Shown piece by piece: positions 45,145-58,858 of a stretch of DNA of 64,000 nucleotides (the stretch's first letter is position 1; each line of letters starts with the position of its first letter). Both the position numbers and the translations under genes were made by a program. The stretch is from assembly GCF_014201875.1 (NCBI RefSeq), contig NZ_JACHFL010000005.1:1-64000 (forward strand), written 5' to 3'. Under the pieces are notes generated by a model. That model was not told the origin of the DNA. It was given only the letters and a program-made list of their open reading frames with translations, and searched no databases. This DNA comes from Deinococcus humi (GTDB lineage: Bacteria > Deinococcota > Deinococci > Deinococcales > Deinococcaceae).

Positions 45145-45310
45145 GAGCTGAAACGCAAGCAGCGGAGTGAATTGTCAGCAGGGTCTGTCGGTGGCGTCAT
45201 CTCACGACTGGCAGACCCCTGTCAGGACCAGCAAGGACGGCGGGGTGCCGTGGGCCCGCAAACGTGGATCCGGGTCAAGACGCTCACGTCCAAAGCCCGC
45301 CCCGGCCCTA

Positions 45311-45316
45311 TAGACT
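45311..45316 (+). promoter_or_regulatory. -10 box TAGACT of rapZ
   Basis: TAGACT ends 7 nt before the rapZ ATG at 45324, a clear example of the leaderless start pattern. Confidence 0.6.
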
Positions 45317-45323
45317 GGGTCAT

Positions 45324-46163
45324 ATGCCGTTTATCGTGGTTTCGGGACTGTCAGGCAGTGGCAAGAGCACGGTGCTCCGCACGCTGGAGGACGCGGGCTT
45401 CTTCACCACCGACAACCTGCCGCCGGAACTGTGGGGGGCCATGCACGACCTCGCGACGGCGCGCGGGCTGGAGCGCGTGGCGATCAGCACCGACGCCCGC
45501 ACACGGGATTTCCTGGGGGCACTGGAATCCAGCCACGAGCGCCTGACCCGCCGCCGCGAGGACCTGCGGGTGCTGTTTCTGGAGGCCACGGCGGACGTGC
45601 TGCTCAGGCGCTACAACCTGACCCGGCGCGAACATCCGCTGGGCGACACGCTGCTGGTGGACTTTGCCCGTGAGCGCGAACTGCTGGCCCCGCTGCGCTC
45701 GATTGCCGATACGGTGATCGACACCACCGACCTGAGTGCCAGTGAGCTGTCCGAGCGGGTGCTGAAGCTGTACCGCCTGGAACGCGATTTTCACCTGCGG
45801 CTGGTGTCGTTCGGCTTCAAGCATTCGCCCCCGCGCGACGCGGACATGGTGCTGGACGTACGTTCGCTTCCCAATCCCTATTACGACCCGGCCCTGCGCC
45901 CGCGCACCGGCCTGGAGAAGGATGTGGCAGACTACGTCTTTCAGAACGAGGACGCCGAGAGGTTTTACGCCGGTCTGCGGGAGTTTATCCGCAATGCCGC
46001 CGAGCGGGCGCAGGCCAGCGGGCGGCACGGGTATACCGTGGGCATTGGCTGCACGGGCGGACAGCACCGTAGTGTGGCCGTGACTGAGCGACTGGCCGCT
46101 GATCTGAAAGACCTGAATGTGGAGGTAGGCGACCACCGCGACATGCAACTGGAGGCGAGCTGA
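45324..46163 (+). CDS. rapZ: RNase adapter protein RapZ (YvcJ family)
   Basis: This nucleotide-binding protein is known in E. coli as an adapter that guides RNase E to a small RNA controlling amino-sugar synthesis. The 279-residue protein has the P-loop GLSGSGKST near the N-terminus, [25 protein letters not shown] and the C-terminal [12 protein letters not shown]. yvcK follows, the usual pairing, although the common third gene whiA is missing. Its role in Deinococcus is untested. Leaderless start at 45324. Confidence 0.94.
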   Translation: MPFIVVSGLSGSGKSTVLRTLEDAGFFTTDNLPPELWGAMHDLATARGLERVAISTDARTRDFLGALESSHERLTRRREDLRVLFLEATADVLLRRYNLTRREHPLGDTLLVDFARERELLAPLRSIADTVIDTTDLSASELSERVLKLYRLERDFHLRLVSFGFKHSPPRDADMVLDVRSLPNPYYDPALRPRTGLEKDVADYVFQNEDAERFYAGLREFIRNAAERAQASGRHGYTVGIGCTGGQHRSVAVTERLAADLKDLNVEVGDHRDMQLEAS

Positions 46164-46241
46164 TGTGAGCGGGACGCCTCTCACAAGGCCTGACTGCTCC
46201 CCATGGCAGCATGTGCCGACGGCAGTGACCGGGGGGAGCGC

Positions 46242-47624
<1,383 letters not shown>

Positions 47625-47699
47625 CCCTGCGCGCCGCGGCGCTGCTGTCTGGCCCGCACCCGTCTACCCACCGTCCCGCGCCCACGCTCCGGGGCCTGT

Positions 47700-47705
47700 T
47701 ACGCT
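47700..47705 (+). promoter_or_regulatory. -10 box TACGCT of proA
   Basis: TACGCT ends 7 nt before the proA ATG at 47713, the leaderless start pattern. Confidence 0.5.
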
Positions 47706-47712
47706 GTTCCCC

Positions 47713-49002
47713 ATGACGGCGCCGCAAGACACAGCAACCAGCATCCGCGAGATGGGCGTGCGGGCCAGGGCCGCGGGCCGCGTGCTGCGCTCCCTGCCCA
47801 CGGCGCGTAAGGCCCAGGCGCTGCAGGCCATCGCTGCCGAGTTGCGCGCCCGGTCCGGCCAGATTCTGGACGCCAACGGTCAGGACGTGCAGGCCGCGCA
47901 ACTCTCGGGGCTGCCCGCACACATGATCGCCCGCTTGCGCCTGGACGCCGCCGCGCTGGAAACGGTGGCCGCCGACGTGGAAGCAGTCTCGCGCCTGCCC
48001 GATCCGGTGGGCGAGACCACTCCGGCCCAGCCGCAACCCAGCGGCATTCAGGTCTCGCAGAGGCGTGTGCCGCTTGGCGTGCTGGGGGTGATTTACGAGT
48101 CGCGCCCCAACGTGACGGTGGACGTGGCCGCCTTGGCGCTGATGAGCGGCAACGCGGTGATCCTGCGCGGCGGCAAGGAAACGGTGCACAGCAACGCGGC
48201 GCTGGAGGCGGCCATCCGCGTAGCGCTGGAGGCCGAGGGCCTGCCGGGCGACGCCGTGCAGGTTATCCGCGATCCGGCCCGGGAGCACATGCGTGAACTG
48301 CTGCGGCTCGACGATCTGGTGGACGCCATCATCCCGCGCGGAGGGGCCGGGCTGCACCGTTACTGCGTGGAGAACGCCACCGTTCCTGTGATCGTGGGCG
48401 GCATCGGCGTGGTCCACATCTACCTGGATGCCAGCTTTACCCATGACCCGGACGATTTACGGCGCGCCGCCGAAATCATCGTGAATGCCAAGGTCCAGAA
48501 ACCCAGCGCCTGCAACGCCCTGGACACGCTGCTGATTGACCGCGAGGCCCTGGCTGCCCTGCCTGATCTCGCCCGCGCCCTGCTGGAAAACGGGGTGGAA
48601 CTACGAGCCGATGCCGAGGCGTGGGGGGCGCTGCAGGATGCGGGCATCGTGACCACGCCCGCCGCCGACAGCGACTACGGCACCGAGTTTCTGGCCCTGA
48701 CGGCCAGCCTCAAGGTTGTGTCGGGCGAAGAGGAGGCCCTGGACTTCATCGCCGCGCATGGCAACCACACCGACGTCATCCTGACGCGCAATGACGCGCA
48801 GGCCGAGCGCTTTATCCAGGATGTGGACAGCGCCGCCGTAATCGTCAACGCCAGCCCCCGCTTCAACGATGGCGGCCAGCTGGGCCTGGGCGCAGAAGTC
48901 GCCATCAGCACGCAGAAGCTGCACGCCCGGGGGCCGATGGGGTTGCGCGAACTGACCACGACGAAGTGGGTGGTGGTGGGGGAAGGGCAGATCAGGGGCT
49001 AA
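47713..49002 (+). CDS. proA: Gamma-glutamyl phosphate reductase
   Basis: It reduces glutamyl 5-phosphate to glutamate semialdehyde in proline synthesis. The 429-residue protein has family blocks: [30 protein letters not shown], the catalytic Cys in [12 protein letters not shown] and [28 protein letters not shown]. No proB lies next to it, so the pathway is split in this genome. TACGCT gives a leaderless start at ATG 47713. Confidence 0.97.
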   Translation: MTAPQDTATSIREMGVRARAAGRVLRSLPTARKAQALQAIAAELRARSGQILDANGQDVQAAQLSGLPAHMIARLRLDAAALETVAADVEAVSRLPDPVGETTPAQPQPSGIQVSQRRVPLGVLGVIYESRPNVTVDVAALALMSGNAVILRGGKETVHSNAALEAAIRVALEAEGLPGDAVQVIRDPAREHMRELLRLDDLVDAIIPRGGAGLHRYCVENATVPVIVGGIGVVHIYLDASFTHDPDDLRRAAEIIVNAKVQKPSACNALDTLLIDREALAALPDLARALLENGVELRADAEAWGALQDAGIVTTPAADSDYGTEFLALTASLKVVSGEEEALDFIAAHGNHTDVILTRNDAQAERFIQDVDSAAVIVNASPRFNDGGQLGLGAEVAISTQKLHARGPMGLRELTTTKWVVVGEGQIRG

Positions 49003-49038
49003 GCGATGCAAGCGCAGATCGCGCGCCCCTCCCTTCCC

Positions 49039-50957
<1,919 letters not shown>

Positions 50958-50958
<1 letters not shown>

Positions 50959-51635
50959 CAGCGGCCTCCCTTGAAGTTGCGTCCCACGAGCAGCAGTCCC
51001 TCGGGCGTGCGGACCTCGCCCACAAACGGCGTGAACCACAGCTGTTGCGTGGCCGGGAACAGACCGCCCACCGTATCACTGACCTGACGGGTCACCACCC
51101 AGACCTCGAAGGTTCCGGCGGGCGTGTCCTGCTGCCGCTTTTCCTGAACGGTGTAGCTGTAGTTGAGCGTGCCCTGCACCTGCACCTGCCCGTCGTCCCC
51201 GCTGATGGCGATGTTGCTCTGACCCTGCCAGGTCAGCCCCACCTTCCAGGCATTTTCTGCCGGGTATTCCAGCCACGGCGGGTCCAGACGCACATTCACG
51301 CCGGGTTTTCGCAAGCCCAGCAACTTGACTCCTTCCCCCGAGAAGGTCCGGTACCACGTCTGGTCCGCGCCGCGCCCGGTCAGTTGCAGCGCCTGCACGG
51401 TCTGTCCGGCGTAGATGCTCGGGCCCAGCGCGCGCAGCACGTACGGCACGCTGGCGGTGGGTTCACCTTCAGGCAGGTAGGACCAGGTCAGTCCAGCCTG
51501 ACTGGGGTAGAACGACACCGTGTTGACAGGCGTGCTGGTCTGCACCGTGGGTGCCGGGCCGGTGGTCCGGGGGGTACAGGCACTCAGGCCCAGCAGCAGG
51601 GCTGGGCCCAGAGCGAGAAGGAAGGTGGGACGCAT
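50958..51635 (-). CDS. Putative lipoprotein, uncharacterised
   Basis: The 225-residue protein starts with a lipobox-type signal peptide: [19 protein letters not shown], where Cys20 would be lipidated. The rest is mostly beta-rich with a conserved-looking [22 protein letters not shown] block near the end. No known family is recognised. ATG 51635 is preferred because TACTCT ends 7 nt before it, giving a leaderless start. Its stop overlaps the dxs start (TGATG), so the two genes are cotranscribed, though no shared role is evident. Confidence 0.8.
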
Positions 51636-51884
51636 GATCCCCAGAGTAACGCGACCCATGAGGCGCATTCTGTCAGTTAAGCGAAAGTCACGCGTCCTGC
51701 TTTTGGGGGAGGTCAACGAGAAAGGCCGTATGGGACGTCGGCCAGGGCGACCACTCAAAGCAGGATTGATGCTGCGGTATGAAGGCTCTCTCTGTTCATC
51801 TCAACTTTTGATTCGGCAGTCATGTTCACCGAGAAGGGGCCGCAGGCTTCACGCCCCGGCCCCTTCTCCCCTTTCCAGCCTCAA
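51636..51884. other. Intergenic region with a 12-bp hairpin before lipA end
   Basis: GAGAAGGGGCCG (51831-51842) pairs exactly with CGGCCCCTTCTC (51857-51868) over 14 nt. It lies 17 nt from the lipA stop, on the end side, so it is a candidate 3' hairpin of the lipB-lipA transcript. No T tract is present. The remaining 190 nt hold no credible gene. Confidence 0.5.
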
Positions 51885-52883
<999 letters not shown>

Positions 52884-52886
52884 GAA

Positions 52887-53603
52887 TTAGCTCCCCGCTC
52901 CGGCAAATTCCGGCAACGTCCAGTCGTAATGTTCAAAAGTGGTGGAAAAAGCGTCGGACAGCGCCTGACGGGCCGCGGCCATGTCAGGACTCTGGCCCAG
53001 ACCGCGCAGTTCATATTCACGTTCCACGCTGGTCATCTGCGTTCCGCTCAGGCCACACGGCACGATCAATTCAAAGTGCTGCAGATTGGTGGTCACGTTC
53101 AGCGCCAGCCCGTGCAGCGCCACATTCTTCTGCACCGCCACCCCGAAGGAGGCGATCTTCTGATCGTAGCTCAGGCCGTTGACCTCGCGCGGATCGACGT
53201 AAACGCCCGCGTAGCCAGGATTGGGGCGGGCGTCGGGCAGGCCCAGGGTCTGGAGCGCCGCGATGGTGGCGGCCTCCAGCAGCCGCAGGAAGTCCTGCAC
53301 GCGCCGCCCCACCGGGAAGATCGCGTAGGCCACCAGTTGACCGGGGCCGTGGTAGGTCACGTCACCGCCACGCTCGACTTCCAGCACCTCGATGTCCTGA
53401 TCGAGCAAGTACTCGCGCGTCACGATGATATTGCTGCCCTCGCGCGCCTTGCGGCCCAGCGTCAGGACGGGGGGGTGTTCCACCAGGAGCAGCGCGGGTC
53501 TGCCCCCAGCAGCCACCCGCGCGTGGTGCTCCCTTTGCAGCGCCCAGGCGTCGCGGTACGGCACGCGGCCCAGATCCAGAATGTCGAATACGGCGGCCTT
53601 CAT
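52887..53603 (-). CDS. lipB: Octanoyl-[acyl-carrier-protein]-protein octanoyltransferase
   Basis: It moves the octanoyl group from ACP to lipoyl domains before LipA acts. The 238-residue protein has the family block GRRVQDFLRLLEAATIAALQTL, the catalytic Lys in QKIASFGVAVQKNVALHG and the catalytic Cys in LIVPCGLSG. TACAAT (plus-strand 53611-53616) ends 7 nt before the ATG, so the operon transcript is probably leaderless. Confidence 0.96.
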   Translation of the reverse strand: MKAAVFDILDLGRVPYRDAWALQREHHARVAAGGRPALLLVEHPPVLTLGRKAREGSNIIVTREYLLDQDIEVLEVERGGDVTYHGPGQLVAYAIFPVGRRVQDFLRLLEAATIAALQTLGLPDARPNPGYAGVYVDPREVNGLSYDQKIASFGVAVQKNVALHGLALNVTTNLQHFELIVPCGLSGTQMTSVEREYELRGLGQSPDMAAARQALSDAFSTTFEHYDWTLPEFAGAGS

Positions 53604-53757
53604 AGCCTGGATTGTACGCCCGGCCCGCCAGGATTCACCGTGTCCTGCGCTGAATTGCGCCCGGTATTGACCACGTTCCGTGGTGAATCTGCGCCCTCAG
53701 GCTGGTTGGGGTCCTCTCTGGAGTGTCCAGCTTGCCAGGACATATATTCTCTGGACG

Positions 53758-54282
53758 ATGCCCAAACTCGTTATTCCCACCAGCCGCTACAAACAGAGCT
53801 TTCTCGAGGCCGTGCGTGAGGTCCAAGCTTCCGGCAGCGGCCTGGGCGACACCCTGAAGTGGGACGCGGCCCAGATGGAAGCCGACTTCGACCGCGCGCT
53901 GACGGAGTTGCGCCGCTACGAGCCGGGCAACGAACTGCCCGACGGCTTCGTGAACTCCGAACCCCTGTGGCTGGTGGAAGGCGAGGCGTACCTGGGCCGC
54001 GCGAGCCTGCGCCACACCCTCAATGCCAGCTTGCGCGAATTCGGCGGCCACATTGGCTACGAGATACGGCCCTCGGCGCGGCGCCAGGGCCACGGCAGGA
54101 CCATCCTGCGGCTGACGCTGGAGCGGGCGCGGGAACTGGGTCTGGAGCGCGTGCTCGTGACCTGCGACACCGACAACCTCGGTTCCCGTGGAGTCATTGA
54201 GGGCAATGGCGGCGTCCTGGAGGGCGAATTCGTACTGGACTACCATCCAAAACCGCTGCGGCGCTACTGGATCACGCTTTAA
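53758..54282 (+). CDS. GNAT family N-acetyltransferase
   Basis: This 174-residue protein fits the GNAT fold: LGRASLRHTLNASLREFGGHIGYEIRPSAR, RRQGHGRTILRLTLERARELG as the acetyl-CoA site, and VLVTCDTDNLGSRGVIEGNG. It resembles uncharacterised acetyltransferases that act on small molecules. TATTCT (53745-53750) ends 7 nt before ATG 53758, a leaderless start that rejects the longer upstream frame. It converges with the coiled-coil gene, the stops being 2 nt apart. Confidence 0.85.
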   Translation: MPKLVIPTSRYKQSFLEAVREVQASGSGLGDTLKWDAAQMEADFDRALTELRRYEPGNELPDGFVNSEPLWLVEGEAYLGRASLRHTLNASLREFGGHIGYEIRPSARRQGHGRTILRLTLERARELGLERVLVTCDTDNLGSRGVIEGNGGVLEGEFVLDYHPKPLRRYWITL

Positions 54283-54283
54283 C

Positions 54284-55228
54284 TCAGACCCGAGATGGCG
54301 TTTCGTTCAACGCAGCCTCGTCGCGCAGTTCCCCGGCCCGGTCTCTCATCTCGTGGGCCAGCCCTTCGAGCGCCTCGGCCTTTTCTGCGCCCGACGCACC
54401 CGTGTCACCCATATGATCGGCCACCGCCTTGCCGATCTGGGTCAGCGCGTCCACCTGCTGCCCTGCCGCGTCATCCAGTTCGCTGATGCGCTCCACGATC
54501 TGTTCGCCCGCGGCGGTCAGGGCCTGAATCTCCTCCTCGATACTGACCCGCCGGATCTCATTCAGACGCTGCTGGTGGTCATTCAGCAGCGCTTCGAGCT
54601 GCGCGGCCTGTTCCAGCGTCTGGGTCTGCGCCTGCGCCGTGCCGATGATGGTCGTCAGAGCTTCAAGTTGCCCGTTGACCCGTTCATGAATGGCCTGCAA
54701 GCGGGAAACGTTGAGGTCATTGAGGGGCGTGCGCGCCACGTCCTCCAGTGCCAGCCCGATCAGGGCGTTCAGTGCCTGCGCCGCAGTCACCTGCTGCTCG
54801 CCGTTTTCCACGATGTCCAGCAGAGCCTGCGCCTGTCCGCCGCGCTCCTCCGCAGTGGCCCCCAGGGGCAGGGTACGAATCTGCTCGGCGGTCAGGTAAA
54901 TGACCTGGCGCAGGGCGTCGGTGGCCGCCAGCCCCTGCTGCCCGGTGCGGATGATGTCTTCGAGCATGCTGCTCTGCGCCCACCCTGCCGCGCCGACATG
55001 TTCACGGGCGCGTACCTCCGAGATCCGGCGGCGCTGGAAATGCGCTGCCTGCTGGGCAGTGGTCAGAAGTTCGTCCCGTTTTTCCCGACCTGAATTCACG
55101 GTTGGCCCGGCAGGGTCAGTGGAGCGCACCTGCACAGAAACATTGAGGAGATCATGCGAGTCACATGAGCAAGTCTGGTGTATGCCTGCCAGCGCGAAGG
55201 TAATGTACACACCGCTTGCCGTCTTCAC
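54284..55228 (-). CDS. Uncharacterised coiled-coil protein
   Basis: No family is recognised. The 314-residue frame is rich in Ala, Gln, Leu and Glu over residues 60-290 with heptad-like spacing, as in QTLEQAAQLEALLNDHQQRLNEI, so long coiled coils are likely. No signal peptide or membrane segment is visible. The start is uncertain: the GTG at 55228 lies under the rplS promoter region and has no good box; GTG 55135 would drop a Cys-rich stretch with no similarity to the helical part. It lies divergent from rplS. Confidence 0.6.
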   Translation of the reverse strand: MKTASGVYITFALAGIHQTCSCDSHDLLNVSVQVRSTDPAGPTVNSGREKRDELLTTAQQAAHFQRRRISEVRAREHVGAAGWAQSSMLEDIIRTGQQGLAATDALRQVIYLTAEQIRTLPLGATAEERGGQAQALLDIVENGEQQVTAAQALNALIGLALEDVARTPLNDLNVSRLQAIHERVNGQLEALTTIIGTAQAQTQTLEQAAQLEALLNDHQQRLNEIRRVSIEEEIQALTAAGEQIVERISELDDAAGQQVDALTQIGKAVADHMGDTGASGAEKAEALEGLAHEMRDRAGELRDEAALNETPSRV

Positions 55229-55245
55229 CTGACGTCACGTATACT
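55216..55245 (+). promoter_or_regulatory. Promoter of rplS
   Basis: TTGCCG (55216-55221) and TATACT (55240-55245) are 18 nt apart. Transcription would start near 55252, leaving a leader of about 127 nt before rplS. The leader contains no obvious short Met- or aromatic-rich ORF. Confidence 0.6.
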
Positions 55246-55378
55246 CCCAAGGTTCGGCCCGGCTGTCAGCGTGCAGCCGAGGTCCGTATCTGGTGAAAGA
55301 ACGTCTCTGCCAGTTCCTGCCCGACGCGGGCTGAGAACGCTGGAACGTGGGGCGGTCCGCTGACCTAAGGAGCCTGCA

Positions 55379-55873
55379 ATGAGCAACATCAAAGTGAACC
55401 GTGGCGCGATTCTGCGCGCCGTCGAGCAGCCGCACATCAAGACGGACCACCCCGATTTCCGCCCTGGCGACACCGTCCGCGTGGAAACCAAAGTGGTGGA
55501 AGGCAACCGCACCCGCAACCAGGCCTTTGAAGGCGTGGTCATCGCCCTGAACGGCGCGGGCAGCCGCCGCAGCTTCACCGTCCGCAAGATCTCCTTCGGT
55601 GAGGGCGTGGAGCGCGTGTTCCCCTTCAGCAGCCCGCTGCTCGCCAAGGTCAGCGTGCTGGAGCGCGGCAAGGTGCGCCGCGCCAAGCTGTACTACCTGC
55701 GCGATCTGCGCGGCAAGGCCGCCCGCATCAAGAGCGACCGCAGCCGCGTGATGAAGGACGCCGAGGCCAGCAAGAGCGCCAGGGCCAGCAAGCAGGCTGC
55801 CGATCAGGCCGCCGAAGCCGCTACCGCCCAGGCCGCCGTACCAGAAGCAACCCCCGACACCCAGGGCGAATAA
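55379..55873 (+). CDS. rplS: 50S ribosomal protein L19 with C-terminal extension
   Basis: L19 sits at the 30S-50S interface. The first 115 residues match the family ([42 protein letters not shown] and [19 protein letters not shown]). The last 45 residues are Ala-rich and charged, an extension that makes it longer than the usual 115-120 residues and is expected in Deinococcus. AAGGAG 7 nt before ATG sets the start. A strong intrinsic terminator follows. Confidence 0.96.
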   Translation: MSNIKVNRGAILRAVEQPHIKTDHPDFRPGDTVRVETKVVEGNRTRNQAFEGVVIALNGAGSRRSFTVRKISFGEGVERVFPFSSPLLAKVSVLERGKVRRAKLYYLRDLRGKAARIKSDRSRVMKDAEASKSARASKQAADQAAEAATAQAAVPEATPDTQGE

Positions 55874-55893
55874 ACCCGGAGCCTGACGTCAGG

Positions 55894-55921
55894 CCGCCTG
55901 TCCTTTGTGACAGGCGGTTTT
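55894..55921 (+). terminator. Intrinsic terminator of rplS
   Basis: CCGCCTGTC (55894-55902) pairs with GACAGGCGG (55909-55917) over 6 nt, then TTTT. It lies 21 nt after the rplS stop. Confidence 0.85.
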
Positions 55922-56027
55922 GAATTGGCGCGTGGAGCCTTCCGGAAGCAGGCCGCCCGGGGCAGACAGGGTTGCACCGACTTCTCGCCACAAGTCGCGA
56001 GGGGACCAAAAACAATGTTGGGAGAGA

Positions 56028-56069
56028 AAAACAACGGGTCCGTGCCTCTCAGCCTGGACCCGTTGTTTT
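56028..56069. terminator. Bidirectional hairpin between rplS and prs
   Basis: A perfect 14-bp stem (56028-56041 with 56056-56069) with a 14-nt loop carries A and T runs at its outer ends. It would end the prs transcript on the minus strand and back up the rplS terminator on the plus strand. Confidence 0.8.
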
Positions 56070-56115
56070 CCTCCCGCTCTATGTGGCTTGCCGCCTGCTT
56101 CAACACCTGACTGCC

Positions 56116-57111
56116 CTAGGTGAACAGGGTGCTGACGCTCGCGCCAGTATGGATATTGGCAATCGCGTTGGCAAACAGCGGGGCCACGTCCAGCACGGCC
56201 AGCTTGCCGCCCGCTGCCTCGATCTTGTTCGGGGAGACGTAGACAGTGTTGCAACTGGCGACCTGGGTCACGTCCAGCCCCGCGATACGCTGGATGGCCG
56301 GCCCGCTGTAGACGCCGTGGGTGACGGCCACGTATACGTCCCTGGCTCCCATGTTGCGGGCGATATTGACCGTCTCCACCAGGCTTCCGGCCGTGCTGAT
56401 CTCGTCATCCACGATGAACACGGTCTTACCGTCCACCTCGCCGATCAGGGCGCGCGGTACCACTTCGGTGTCTGAGACGCGCTCCTTGTCGATCATCGCC
56501 AGGCCACAGTCCAGCAGACGCGAGATGCGGCTGGCCCGCTTGATGCTGCCCGCGTCGGGGGCCAGCACCACACCCTCGTGGGCGCTGGGCACACAGCTCC
56601 GGAAGTGCTCGGAGAGCACGATGTCCGCCGACAGGTGATCGACTGGCACCTTGAAAAAGCCGTGAACCTGCGGGCTGTGCAGGGTCATGGTGAGCACCCG
56701 GTCCGCGCCGGCCTCCTGGATCAGATCGGCCACCAGTCGGCCCGCAATCGAGATGCGGGGACTGTCCTTCTTGTCGCTGCGGGCATAGCTGTAGTACGGA
56801 ATCACAGCGGTCACGCGTCCGGCGCTGGCACTCTTGGCGGCGTCGATCATCAGCAGCAATTCCATGATCGAGTCGCTGACCGGGGTGCTGAAGGTCTGCA
56901 CGATGAACACGTCGGCCTCGCGCAACGACTGCTCGTAATGCACGATCAGGTTGTCGTTGGTGAACTTCTCTGTGGTGCTGTGGCCCAGCGGCACCCCCAG
57001 GTTGTCGCAGATGGCCTGCGCCAGGGGGCGGTTGCTCTGGCCGGAAAAGACCATCAGGGGCGAGCGGCGACTTTCCAGCAGAACAGCAGGTGGGCGTGAC
57101 GGGACAGACAA
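56116..57111 (-). CDS. prs: Ribose-phosphate pyrophosphokinase (PRPP synthetase)
   Basis: It makes PRPP from ribose 5-phosphate and ATP for nucleotide, His and Trp synthesis. The 331-residue protein has [38 protein letters not shown], the flexible loop [19 protein letters not shown] and the PRPP loop [11 protein letters not shown]. It departs from the canonical sequence at the cation site: the usual DLHA is TLHS. The start is a TTG with GGAGG upstream; a start at M20 (57054) is also possible because the family core begins there. Confidence 0.92.
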   Translation of the reverse strand: MSVPSRPPAVLLESRRSPLMVFSGQSNRPLAQAICDNLGVPLGHSTTEKFTNDNLIVHYEQSLREADVFIVQTFSTPVSDSIMELLLMIDAAKSASAGRVTAVIPYYSYARSDKKDSPRISIAGRLVADLIQEAGADRVLTMTLHSPQVHGFFKVPVDHLSADIVLSEHFRSCVPSAHEGVVLAPDAGSIKRASRISRLLDCGLAMIDKERVSDTEVVPRALIGEVDGKTVFIVDDEISTAGSLVETVNIARNMGARDVYVAVTHGVYSGPAIQRIAGLDVTQVASCNTVYVSPNKIEAAGGKLAVLDVAPLFANAIANIHTGASVSTLFT

Positions 57112-57299
57112 GGGGACATCCTCCAGGGATTGAGAGCTGGGCTACAGGGAGCGGCGCAAATCGCCCGAAGCATACCCGCCGCAGATGGGGGATGTCATGG
57201 GCTGGTGAAGTCCCCGGCGTGGGAACAGACACGGCGCGGCAGAGTGTCCGGTTGATTTGGACATCAGGCCACCGCAGACACACGCACTAGCATGCCCCC
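57112..57299. other. Divergent intergenic region between prs and an FAD oxidoreductase gene
   Basis: A short inverted repeat (TGTCC, 9 nt, GGACA near 57246-57265) and the TAGCAT box (57288-57293) before ATG 57300 are the only signals seen. Confidence 0.4.
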
Positions 57300-58733
57300 A
57301 TGACTGTAGACGCCGTGATCGTCGGCGCGGGCCAGGGTGGTCTGTCAGCGGCCCTGACCCTGGCCCGCGCCGGACTGCGGGTGCAGGTGCTCGAAGCCCA
57401 TGAAACCGTGGGCGGCGGCATGCGCAGCCTGCCACTCACGCTTCCCGGCTTCGTGCACGACTACGGCAGCGCCATCCACCCGCTGACGGCCGCCAGCCCC
57501 GCCTTCCGCAAGTGGCCGTTGCACGCCTTCGGCCTGGACTGGGTCCACCCCGACGCGCCCGTCACGCATCCACTGGGGCGCGGGTCGGTCACGCTGGAGC
57601 GCAACCTGGAGGCCACCGCCGACGCCCTGGGCGTGGATGGCGCCACCTGGACAGCCCTGATGCGTCCGCTCCTGAACGACTGGGAGGGCCTGCTGCACGA
57701 CATCCTCCGCCCACTGCCGCGCGTGCCGTCGCATTTCTTCACGCTGGCGCGCTTTGGCATCCGGGGGTTGCCGCCCGCCCAAGGACTGGGCAAGCTGCTG
57801 TTCCGCACGCCGCAGGCCCGCGCGCTGTGGGGCGGGCTGGCCGCGCACAGCGTGCTGCCCTTCTCGGCTCCGGGCACCTCGGCCATGACGCTGGTGCTGG
57901 CGCTGCTGGCGCACGCGGTGGGCTGGCCCTTTCCGCGTGGTGGGGCGCAGGCCATTCCGGACGCCATGCGCGCGTATCTGGAATTTCTGGGGGGTGAGGT
58001 CATCACGGGCGTACACGTGACTTCCGCCGCCGACCTCCCCCCTGCCCGCGTGACGCTGGTGGACAGCAGCCCCGCCGTGTTGCTCGATCTGCTGGGTGAC
58101 CGTGCCCCCAACTCCTACCGCGCCGCGCTGAAGAGCTACCGTTACGGCCCCGGCATTCAGAAACTGGACTACGCCCTGGGTGGCCCGGTGCCATGGACAG
58201 ACCCGCGTGTGGCGCGTGGCGCAACCGTGCATCTCGGCGGCACGCTGGACGAGGTGGCCCGTTCAGAGGCCGCCGCCCCCACCCACGTCGCGGAGCGGCC
58301 CTACGTCCTGGCCGCCCAGCACACCCTGTTTGACGCCAGCCGAGCGCCCATCGGACAGCACACCTTCTGGGCCTACTCGCACGTTCCCAATGGCAGCGAC
58401 GAGGATATTGGCCGCCGCATGGAGGAGCAGATTGAACGCTATGCGCCGGGCTTCGGCGATCTGGTGCTGGCCCGTCACCGCACCACCGCCCCCATGCTCC
58501 AGTCCTACAGCCCGGTGTTCGGCGGCGGCGACGTGAACGGCGGCAAGGGCGATCTGTGGGGACTGCTGGCCCGACCGGTGCTGGGTTCCACCCCATACCG
58601 TACCCCGGTCAGAGGCTTTTACCTGTGTTCCAGCAGCACGCCCCCAGGCGGCGGCATTCACGGGATGGCCGGCTATCACGCCGCGCTGGCCGCCCTAAAG
58701 GACGAGTTCGGGATTCAGGATTCGGAGGACTGA
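57300..58733 (+). CDS. FAD-dependent oxidoreductase, phytoene desaturase-like
   Basis: The 477-residue protein has the dinucleotide motif [20 protein letters not shown] followed by [14 protein letters not shown], and a C-terminal FAD-binding segment [18 protein letters not shown]. It belongs to the amine oxidase/phytoene desaturase superfamily. In Deinococcus such enzymes act in carotenoid synthesis, but the substrate here is not proven. TAGCAT (57288-57293) ends 6 nt before the ATG. Another FAD oxidoreductase gene converges downstream. Confidence 0.82.
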   Translation: MTVDAVIVGAGQGGLSAALTLARAGLRVQVLEAHETVGGGMRSLPLTLPGFVHDYGSAIHPLTAASPAFRKWPLHAFGLDWVHPDAPVTHPLGRGSVTLERNLEATADALGVDGATWTALMRPLLNDWEGLLHDILRPLPRVPSHFFTLARFGIRGLPPAQGLGKLLFRTPQARALWGGLAAHSVLPFSAPGTSAMTLVLALLAHAVGWPFPRGGAQAIPDAMRAYLEFLGGEVITGVHVTSAADLPPARVTLVDSSPAVLLDLLGDRAPNSYRAALKSYRYGPGIQKLDYALGGPVPWTDPRVARGATVHLGGTLDEVARSEAAAPTHVAERPYVLAAQHTLFDASRAPIGQHTFWAYSHVPNGSDEDIGRRMEEQIERYAPGFGDLVLARHRTTAPMLQSYSPVFGGGDVNGGKGDLWGLLARPVLGSTPYRTPVRGFYLCSSSTPPGGGIHGMAGYHAALAALKDEFGIQDSED

Positions 58734-58858
58734 AAAGAGCGGTCTAGCCTCAGCTGACTTTGGCGGCTCCTGACGATGGCACGCGGTCAGGCGAAGGCGC
58801 TTCAGAAAGCCTGGTCCAGCACAGGTCAAATGGGCGAGGAGATGGGAGGAACCGGGCT
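58734..58858. other. Intergenic gap between converging FAD oxidoreductase genes
   Basis: The 125-nt gap between two converging stops shows no strong terminator hairpin and no gene. Confidence 0.4.
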
